From the NCBI RefSeq assembly GCF_001039355.2, contig NW_019775764.1, forward strand, positions 197,787-220,310: DNA of 22,524 nucleotides, in the 5' to 3' direction. The number at the start of each line of letters is the position of its first letter. Positions within the stretch are counted from its first letter, which is position 1. The stretch comes from Lingula anatina (taxonomy: Eukaryota; Brachiopoda; Lingulata; Lingulida; Lingulidae). This document shows positions 1 through 9,000 of the stretch, one piece after another. The translations under genes were made by a program, and so were the position numbers. The notes beneath the pieces were generated by a model, which saw only the letters and a list, made by a program, of their open reading frames with translations, did no database searches and was not told where the DNA came from.

Positions 1-2
1 AC

Positions 3-209
3 CTGGCCAACTTTATCTGGGCTGTGTTTCTTACAGACATTGACGCGCCTGCTGAAATCACACAACATATTGAGGCATGTTCTATCTGTAAAGGTTATCC
101 TGATTCTACCGTCAGAGTAAGCCAAGAAACGTCCTATCCCATCAACCTGAGCTTCTTCAAGGAGGACAGTGGATAATGGTTCATAGATTTTATCCATCTT
201 TGGAGTTTC
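3..209 (-). CDS. C5orf34: C5orf34 homologue C-terminal-domain exon
   Basis: Exon beginning after TTTTTTCAG on the minus strand and ending at CAG followed by GT at the very edge of the window (bases 2-1), 69 codons in phase 0. It includes GIGRFLAYSDGRIRITFTD, the best preserved segment of the C-terminal C5orf34 domain. If the edge GT is not a donor, the exon simply continues off the window. Confidence 0.75.
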
Positions 210-1945
210 CTGAAAAAATGTTCTGCATTATTCAAATATAAATTACTGTAATGCCATAGGGAGTGAGAAAAAAATGGAGAAAGAACATGAGGGGGGGGGA
301 AGCAAGAGAAAGCGAGAGAGAGCAAGAAGGTGGAAGAGAAGCTACATGTAGAATGAGAAAGAGGGAATGTGGGTAGGAAGAACAAAAGACAAACAGACAG
401 CTGCTCACCTTCCAGCAGCAGTTTTCCTGTCCTCCACTAAGAGACAGAGAGTCCTGCAGCACAGAGTTCAGCAGCTGGGCCCCTGCTCTGATCAGTCTTC
501 TCACAGAGTACCTGGCAAAGGCTGTGTCAGGTGGGGGAGTCTTCACTGAATGAACTCGTTCTTCAACCTGATAAATAATGATAAATACAGGGAAATGATG
601 TGTGTAAATATGAAAAGCATCTTGTGTAACTGTTTCTTTGTGTGTACCCTTTGTAATGTCAATAAAAAAAACTGCTACTAAAAAGAAAAAGTTATCTGAC
701 ATTTTTCTCATATGCAAATACTTGTTGTCCACTAGATAAAAAAGTTGTTTCTTTTACAAATTTTAATTTGATATTAAAATATTCTACATCACTGACAGGT
801 TACCTTTCCCTCCTTGTAAATATACTGTGTAAAGAAAACTCCTGCTGCTCCCTGGGACCTGAGTAGTGACCCGTCCCCTGGATAGATCTCAATACAGGGG
901 GAGGGGGAGTACAAACATCTGGGAAATGTATACATATTATAACATAACATGTGCATGAAGTAAGAAAATACAAAATTAAAAAATATTTATAAATAATTCA
1001 ACTGTTTGTAAAAAAATGAAAACAAAAATAAAAATAAATAAATACATAAATAAAACAAAAAATTCTATGCAATAACTTGGCTGATACTGATAAGCAGAAA
1101 AACAGAAATATTGAAGATATATTTTCAACCAATTTGTTTATATATTTACCTGTAAACAACTCCTCCTATGCAAGCAACCTTGACCTTGCTCCAGAAAGCC
1201 CCAAGGTCAAGGTTAACCAGTGGGGCGTCTGCTGCCTTCCATTTGTGTAAGTGGAGAGCAGAACAGTTTGAGGGGAGAGAGTGAGGCAAGGAAGACTTTA
1301 ATTTATACACATATTGTGATTCAAGCCAAGATCGATTTTGACTTCTACAGCTACACATATTTGCCTTGTAGTTGACTTTTTCCCCACTGCCCAATGACTT
1401 CTTTCCAAATTTGCAACCTTTCTGTGTGATGTCTGCATCTGCACTATCCTTCATTAGTTGACATGTGCAATTATCATTATGAATGTCACCGTCACTCTCT
1501 CCACTAGAATGTGCACCTTCCCGAGAATCGTCATCTTTTTTCAGACTTCTGTGCCAGATTTGTTCAGCCAGCTTGAGAGGCTGTCTCCAGCATTCTGGGT
1601 AATTTTTCAATGAAAAATGCTGACTCATCCACACATAGTCCCATTTGGATTTTCCAGCCTCTCCATGTGCAAGAGTATCATTACCGTCAGGCTCATCCAT
1701 TACAGATATGCTTCTTTTATTCAGTTCTGGAGAAGCCGTCATGTATTCCACCCTAGATGGCGCCCTATTGTTGCCTTGGTGACCATCCTTATTATCAGCT
1801 TTGTAGCCATCTTGGAGTAGACTTCTAGACATTTCCAGACTTTCTGTGAGCTGTCTTGGTCGTTTCTGGCTGAGTTTTGCCAAGAAGTGGACAGTGAAAT
1901 CTTGACCATGAGAAGACAGGACCAGGTGTGAAAACTCTGTAAGAA

Positions 1946-2000
<55 letters not shown>

Positions 2001-3456
2001 ATTTTCAGTAAACCAAACAGGAGAGAATAAAATGTAACAAAACACTTGATACTTGGACATTATACTTGGGATGTCAGGTGGGGAGCTTGTACAGAGATGC
2101 ATTGTACATACCTTCATCAGCGATCACTTTCACAGACCCACTGTCCAGTAATGTCCACTGTATTGACTCTATAGTGGATGACCAGGACACCTCCACAATG
2201 TCTGCATGCAGGCTCTAAGATTTCATTCAATTTCATCAAAACCCATATGTAATGTTATGCATGGGAGTTTAAAAAATAAATGAGATTGCATTGAAAATGT
2301 TTTGTGCAATCAGGACCTATTTTACAAACAAGGCAGCAAAGCTGTCAAATGTACAGACAAAAAGCATAAAATAGTGATGCAAAAAAAAAAGATTATTTTG
2401 TCAATTTTAAGTAATATTACATAGTGCTTAACAACAAAATCATTAGAAAATGGTTGTCTAAAATTATAACTAAGAATGCATTAAATCATAACAAAAATGT
2501 CAAAATCTGGTACACATGTGACTTAACTTAAACTTAAAAACACAATAGATGTGTCAGAAAAAAATATGGAAAATGTGTTAGGTATGTGCGATCATACCAG
2601 TATGTTCTCTCTGGCAATGAGTTCTCTGCATAAATAAGGCCTCTCAGCAAATCTGTTCCTGAATTCCAAAGCTGCCAGTACTTTCTCCCTGAATTCACTG
2701 GTCACATATATACAGCGTTGCTGGATTCTTCTTATACCTGTAGAACATATATAAACATATTTAATCAAATACTGAATACTAGTAAGGTTGTTTTTCACAC
2801 CATAAATACATGTAAACATTAAAATCATGTTTATTTATACATTTACTTGTTTGTACTCTGTTATAGTTAGATGTACTGTCTTTGATTGTACCTTATTTGT
2901 GAAGGTGTATCACTAAAGAATCCCCTACATGTTTGGAACTGAAATCAGTAAATTTATCTTAATTTGCTGGTTGCATTTTTTCCATACTTAGATAAAAAAA
3001 AAACACCAAAGTCAGTGTGATATAAATTATATAAAGATATTTTGAGGTCATTTACCAAAAATATGTACCAGAGGTGACTGTTACTGATTAATTCATGTGA
3101 TGCTGACTTTTCATACTAGTAGTTGGGGGTGTCTCAATAGTCCAAAGGTTCATTGGTCCGAAAATCATGGGAACATTTTCATCGTTTTTTTAATCAAGGG
3201 TTCATTGGTCCGAAGGTTTTATAGTGAACTTTCGGACCAATGAACATTCGGACTACTGAACCTTCGGACTATTGCTACTGCCCCCTATCTGTATGTCATT
3301 ACTCTCACCATGCAGTGTATGTTGCCCATGGCCAGGTGGTTGATCATGTACAAAGGCACTTCCACAGGGAGACATCTGGAGCTTACAGCCATCTGTGTAC
3401 ATCACTTCCACTGCATCATTGCTATACAGAACAAACTGGGTGGCTGCAGCAGACAT
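3..3456 (-). CDS. C5orf34: C5orf34 homologue, 7 exons, 3' end outside window
   Basis: Homologue of vertebrate C5orf34, a protein of unestablished function. The exons in transcription order are 3456-3309, 2737-2598, 2214-2112, 1936-1150, 918-804, 567-409 and 209-3. Every junction has AG/GT and matching phase (1, 0, 1, 2, 0, 0), giving 553 codons without a stop. Recognition rests on remembered similarity to the human protein along its length. These include the N-terminal YTDGCKLQMSPCG, a FREKVLAALEFRN block, DFTVHFLAKLSQK in the long fourth exon, LHLHKWK, then EIYPGDGS and a C-terminal GRFLAYSDGR segment. The long fourth exon holds a polar, poorly conserved middle, as in the vertebrate protein. 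The start at 3456 directly follows an acceptor-like CTATCCAG, so a 5' UTR exon upstream is likely. Human C5orf34 is about 640 residues, so roughly the last 80 or more should lie left of the window. Confidence 0.85.
1944..2001. repeat. (AAAT)n microsatellite abutting a splice acceptor
   Basis: About fourteen near-perfect AAAT units. On the minus strand this reads as a TTTA tract ending a few bases before the TTCTTACAG acceptor of the long C5orf34-homologue exon at 1936, so it occupies the polypyrimidine-tract position. Confidence 0.9.
3125..3285. mobile_element. Short MITE-like inverted-repeat element
   Basis: The ends GGGGG and CCCCC bracket long inverted arms. The left arm has CAATAGTCCAAAGGTTCA then TTGGTCCGAAA; the right arm read on the minus strand has CAATAGTCCGAAGGTTCA then GTCCGAATGTTCATTGGTCCGAAAG. 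A unit close to GGTTCATTGGTCCGAA recurs four to five times in both orientations. There is no coding capacity and no clear target-site duplication. It lies 23 bp from the first donor of the C5orf34 homologue, inside intron 1. Confidence 0.7.
3309..3456 (-). CDS. C5orf34: C5orf34 homologue first coding exon, N-terminal domain
   Basis: Encodes 49 codons plus one base from ATG at 3456 to donor GTGAGA at 3308. It carries the N-terminal C5orf34 signature QFVLYSNDAVEVMYTDG followed by CKLQMSPCG. The alternating hydrophobic strand pattern ending in a TDG turn resembles a polo-box beta sheet. An in-frame ATG exists upstream at 3489, but an acceptor-like sequence lies between it and 3456, so the later start is preferred. 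Confidence 0.8.
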
Positions 3457-4564
3457 CTGGATAGAGAAATAGTGGCTAATATAAAACAAATACCGGTATA
3501 TACTGGTGCCTATGTAATGTAAATAACTTGGTGTTTAATAACATACATGTATATACATTAAATGATAATTCCGCTAACATGCAATCATGAATGGATATTT
3601 AAAAATTAACATTAGGCCACATAGATTTATTTTTATGGGTGACATCTATTGGGTAACCCAAAATTAATGCCCAAGGGGAACACCAGCTGCTAAATCCAGA
3701 AAATATGCATTAAGTCAGTTTCATAGGCCTTAATATAACAAGGTGATCAGTGCATTGTATTGTCACTACTGCAGGGTTTGAACCTTAAAGCACCTGCTGA
3801 CCATACTGATGTAATGTTAACTTTCAGTAAACGGAATACATCAGTAATAATAAAGTAACACTAAATGGTATTTGCACTGTAATTCATTGAACTGAGAATA
3901 TTTGTGCAATTTTTTTCTAGACCACTCCCCCTCTCTACCCCTTCCTGAAACAAAATACAACTTGAACTACTGGTACACTGTATATTGCTGTGTATAAATT
4001 TAAACAAAAATTTGTAAGAAAACGCCACCTTTTCATAAGGACGAAAACGTCCTGGTTTGGTATCCCCTTCAAATGTGACTTTTTTCGAGGTCTTGGTCGA
4101 TATGGATTCGCCTTAGCCTAGAAAAAAGTTCAATAAACCAAAGTGTCAGTTTCATAATTCGCGCAATCCTCTTGAAAGTCGTTTTGTGACTTGTTCCTAA
4201 GAACAAAAAGGAATATTTTTTGAAGAAAGAAAGGCAGACTGTTAGTTTAACGTACATAAAATTATTTTCTAATAAAGAAAATTTACTAATATGGTACGAA
4301 TTGGTGATAGATTTTTGGGTTTGTGGGAGAGATAAATACCCGTCAGAATAAACATTACAAGATTTATTTGCGGAGCAAATCACGTTCATTTTTGACAAAT
4401 GGGGAAAACGTGATCCAGTCAGTGCGTGACTGTCCTGACCATGACCCAGGTGTTCACGTTATGTTTGTTTGGAAGTCAATTATTGCCACTGCTGATAATA
4501 TTTAGCTTGTAGTTTTCTTTAAGGTTGTCACACCAAGACGCAGCGACTGCAAGTGACAGTAACG
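3457..4564. promoter_or_regulatory. Intergenic region between divergent genes
   Basis: About 1.1 kb separate the first coding exons of the minus-strand C5orf34 homologue and the plus-strand rhodanese gene. Both promoters and at least one 5' UTR exon are expected here. I see no convincing TATA box, initiator or protein-coding exon. It holds a relic transposon end near 3612-3650; the rest is unremarkable AT-rich sequence. The short open frames at 4069-4398 and 4323-4505 show no family resemblance. Confidence 0.4.
3612..3732. mobile_element. Relic end of the TTA-flanked element family
   Basis: TTA then GGCCACA, followed by TTATTTTTATGGGTGACATC, closely matches the left terminus of the larger element at 6889. 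A GGCC followed by TTA at 3726-3732 may be the far end of a strongly deleted copy, but the inner sequence there does not match well, so only the left end is firm. Confidence 0.5.
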
Positions 4565-5999
4565 ATGTCTGCATTAAGGCGTTTCATTATTCCTAAAAAC
4601 ATCCAAGCTTGTAGATCACTTTTTGGAAGAGCAATATCTCGAAATTTGGGCTCAGTTTCTTACTTGTCTGGGTTTATAAACAAAAGCGCACCGTCCAATA
4701 TTCCCTGCGTTTCCACGGAGTTTTCGTCATTTAAAAGAGGTAAACGCGCATTAACAAACTGATCATGTGTACACTGTCTTGTTTAACGTTGCATTATTTC
4801 AGTCCAAATGTTTTATTTAAACGTGATTTTAAAGGTGGGATACGCCTGCAAGCCTGTTAAAAATAAAGCACAGCAGTGTTGCTTTTACACACTTCGATAC
4901 AATGTTGATGAAGTTGGACTGAAAATGACAAAAAAATCCTCGAATAGTTGACGATGTGGTTGAAAGATATATAAACCAAATATATACAGTATAATATAAA
5001 CCAAGGTCATTGAGGGAGATACTGCTTGGCACAAGGGCAAAGTAATGTCATTGTAACATGATTTTTTTAATGTTCCTTTTCATAGCTTTTTGTACAGAGA
5101 ATAAAGAGCTCCCATGGACAGACCTGGACTATGAGGCCCTGTGTGTGTTACTAGAGAGTGGTAATATACAGCTGTTTGATGTCCGGAATACTTGGGAGGT
5201 GGAAGCCACTGGAATGATTCCCCAGGCCATAAACTTGCCCTGTGAGTACTGTACACAGTTAATTATTGTCAGAGAAGGAATTTCATCAGCTGTGTTTTGT
5301 CATAAGATTAGTTTTTTCTTCAATCAGCAGCTTCATATTGAAATAATTTACTTCCAATATTTCAATGTCTGACAGAGCATCTTTGCCAGAAATATTGGAG
5401 GTGAATTAATTAATTTCAATAATAAGCTGTTGATTGAAGAAAAATTTTATTTATTCACGCTTTATTATTGCACTATTCAGTCTGCAATGTAAGAGAAGAA
5501 TTTCATCAACTGTGTCATGTGCTAAAAAATTGAAGCAGTAATTTTTTAGTCGATCAATAGCTTATATTGAAAATGTTGAACTAGTGCATCTATTCCATTA
5601 TACTTTCAATACTTCAATGTCTATTAAGAGCACATTCCTCAGGGTGAATCAGCATTATAGCTTCACTACAAATGCCAATAAAACAAAAGCTTAAAACTAA
5701 TGTGTTTATTAAATTAGTACCTGCTTGGTGAATGACTTATAAATGGCCTTATTAGTTATAGAGTGCCTATACCAGCTAGCATGGTGCCCCCATTGTGTAA
5801 AATGCCATTCTGTATTTTAGATATTCATTTTGCTTATATGTATTCAGCTTTGGCTCTATCGATTTTTTCCCTTTTTGACTCTGAACCTTGATTTGATATT
5901 GTTTAATTTGTAAGTGCGTCTGAAATCAGTTTGTTCTATTTCAGAAGAGTGTTAAAACATGTTGATGTTGTTTTAGCTATCACAGTCTGATATGTTGAT

Positions 6000-6039
<40 letters not shown>

Positions 6040-9000
6040 ATCTTATCTTGATAGCTTAGTACACTGTACCCTACTTTATGTCTTTTTCTTTGAATTAATT
6101 ACATGTATCTCCTAGTGCTTTTCTCTTTTATCTGGATTTTTCAACTTCAGTGGGAGAAATTAAGGCTGCTTTTGAGATGCCTCCCCATAAATTTGAAGCT
6201 TTATACAAGGCTGAGCAACCAGAGCCAGAAGATGATATCATTGTATTTTATTGCCGCTCAGGAGTGCGCAGTCGTAATGCAATGAACACTGTGCATGAAC
6301 TTGGTTTTGGGAAGTGAGTGAAAAGCAGGTTGTTTTTGGTGTTGTGTCGAAAGAAGTTTTTTGTTTGGCACATTGGGTACATGCACCAGTAATTGTAGTG
6401 CTTTGTCTTGTTTTACCATACTAGAGGGATGTTGTAATGAAACAATCTGCTAATATATTCCTATGCCAGTGAGAAAACATTCTGTAACCCAAGAATTAAG
6501 GATTCTGATGCATTGCACTCATGGCTTGTTTTTGTAAAGAATTATGCTACATTGATGCTCGGCAGATAGCACCCCTTGGCGTTATATTAACACTTAGATT
6601 GTATGCTTGACAGCTTTTTCTGAGTTAATTTGAATAATATTTACATTTTATACTAACATTTACAGGTTTGATAGACTAACAGATGTGCTGTTGTGTTTAA
6701 TGTTAAATATTTTCTAAATGTCTTATTTCTTATGACAACAGTTTTAAATACTAGTACTGGGTATACATAACACATTCTGTGTCCCAGATTCATTTTGTTA
6801 ATTGCAGGCTTAAAGACGTCCCTTTCTCTTTAGTCTCATACTTTTCAAAATCTACAAGTTTGTCATTTTCTCTAATCTTTTTAGATTAGGCCACACTTTT
6901 TTTATTTTTATGGATGACATCCTGCGCGCGCACCGATTTTCATCCGTTCTCTGAACCCCCCCCCCCCCCCCCCCAAACGAAGTTGGTTGTCGCAAACGTT
7001 GTTATTGAATTTGCCGGAAAATGAGGTTTCTGCGCATGCGTATTATTGCCACGTGGAAACATGGCCACTTTGCCGTCACATTCATCTCTAGGATTAGGCC
7101 TACTTTCAAAATACACGACAATTAAAGTCATAAAGAGAATGGGGGCCAACGTTTTGGATTGGTTTGCTATTGATATTGGGCATGGAGATATCACGTTTCT
7201 ATAATTATACGAAAGGCTGGCGTCAGCCAGCGATTATCGTCCAGAAAATTTCAGTGACATTCTGTCCAAAGCAGCACATACCAGGTTTTTTTGTAGCAAA
7301 AAAAGGGTCGACAAGAGCGTCGAGGTATTTGGTAGGCTGAATGTCAGACAGGCCACCCGTTAGTTTGGCTGCTTCGTGTGAGTCAATGTAGACAAAATGG
7401 CATCAACCGAAATGACCTTTTATAGATTTGGTAGTATTGCGTAAGCATAGACCTATTTTTGCATCATTTTTTTTTTTACAATTCTGTGAAGTGTTCATAA
7501 TGCTTTAATATTCTGAGAGTACAAATAGAGACACACTGTTTATTTGATATTTGTTTTATTGATTGCTATACCAACAAAATGCATGAAATAACCTTAAATA
7601 GATTTGGTAATATGCAGCATATATATTCATGACTTTTTACTTTCTACGAAGTAGGCCCTATTCACAATGCTTTAATATTTTGAGAGCATGGATAAAGACA
7701 TGTTGTTAGTTTAATACGTGTTTCTGTGGTAAATTAGTGTTTCCAGCTGTGAACTGACAGCATAACTTTTCTTAAGCAGTATTTCTTTTTTTTTGGACTG
7801 TTTTTTTTTTTTTTTTTTTTTTTTTTTTGCCCGCTTGCACCGATTTTGGGGTCCCCAGAGGATGTCATCCATGGAAATAAAAAAGTGTGGCCTTAGTAAA
7901 AGAAAAAAAAAGATACTAATTTCAGGAACCTGCTAGCTGAAACACCTGATTTTTTTTTTTTAATTATCTTGTTCAGTAAACTTTCCCCCATAAAGCTCCC
8001 CAGATAGTGAGAAAATAAGTCTGCCTATTTTCTCTCACACAGTGGATGAACTCGAGGAAGCACTTAAACTGCCCCCGGATAGTTTTATGGCAAAGTATGG
8101 GACAGAGCAACCTATGAAGCACGATGCTGATATTGTCTTCTCATGTAGAAGTGGGAAAAGAAGTCAGACTGCATATGAACTAGCTCATAGCCTGGGCTTC
8201 ACAAAGTGAGTGTCCTATAGTGTAGAACAGTTTGCATGTTTCTTAGGACCCATTCCCATGGACACCAGCGGTCTACAAAGGTCAACCCAACTCTGCAGGG
8301 TCTCCCTCTGTCTGCAGTCAGGGATTTTTTTTTTTTTTTTTTTTACCTGAAAGAGTTGACTTAATTACCCCCATAATTGACCCAGTTTGAGAAATGTCAT
8401 AGGTCCTGGATCAAATATTGATCCAAAAGGGCAATTCTCTCCCCCCCCCACCCCCTCCACACACACACATACATACACACACAGAGGATGCTTTCCTGTA
8501 GGATGTAGGTTTCTGATTATGGGCATATGAAATGGGGACAAAAGTATTTCTGTGGATTTTTTAAAAAATAATAAACTTTTCTGATGTACACAGAGCTTAA
8601 ATTTCTAATGAGTTGTTTATTTCTTACTTGTTCACTTTCATCACAAAGGGATTCAACTGTTTTTTGTTGTTTTTTACTAATCTGCACATTCCTTTTTCAA
8701 TCCCATTTCATAAAATGTGTTAATGTTTTTCAACTCAAAAACAACCCTACCCATTTCAATTAAACTTAATGATGTCATGATGGCTGTTAAATTATATATG
8801 AAAACACATTAAGACTCGGTAACTGATGACAGATTACATATATTACGTATATTAAAAGGGATAACAGCCCTTCATTTTGGTAGGAAAAAAGCTATTTATC
8901 AGAATAATACATTCGAATCTAAAAGCATCATTATTCATTTCAAACTTCATGCTTTGATGAATACTTATGATTTTTTTATGGGATGGTAAGGGCTTACCTT

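Noticed and set aside
4069-4505. Frames in the divergent intergenic region
   Set aside because: No family resemblance, low-complexity residues and no link to either gene by splice phase.
6940-7194. Minus-strand frame of 84 residues in the ~1 kb element
   Set aside because: Ends in a poly-Gly translation of a C-run and has no transposase motif.
6151-8205. Two separate tandem rhodanese genes, or a double-domain rhodanese
   Set aside because: Only one leader, one N-terminal half and one C-terminal exon exist, and the two catalytic exons cannot be joined in frame.
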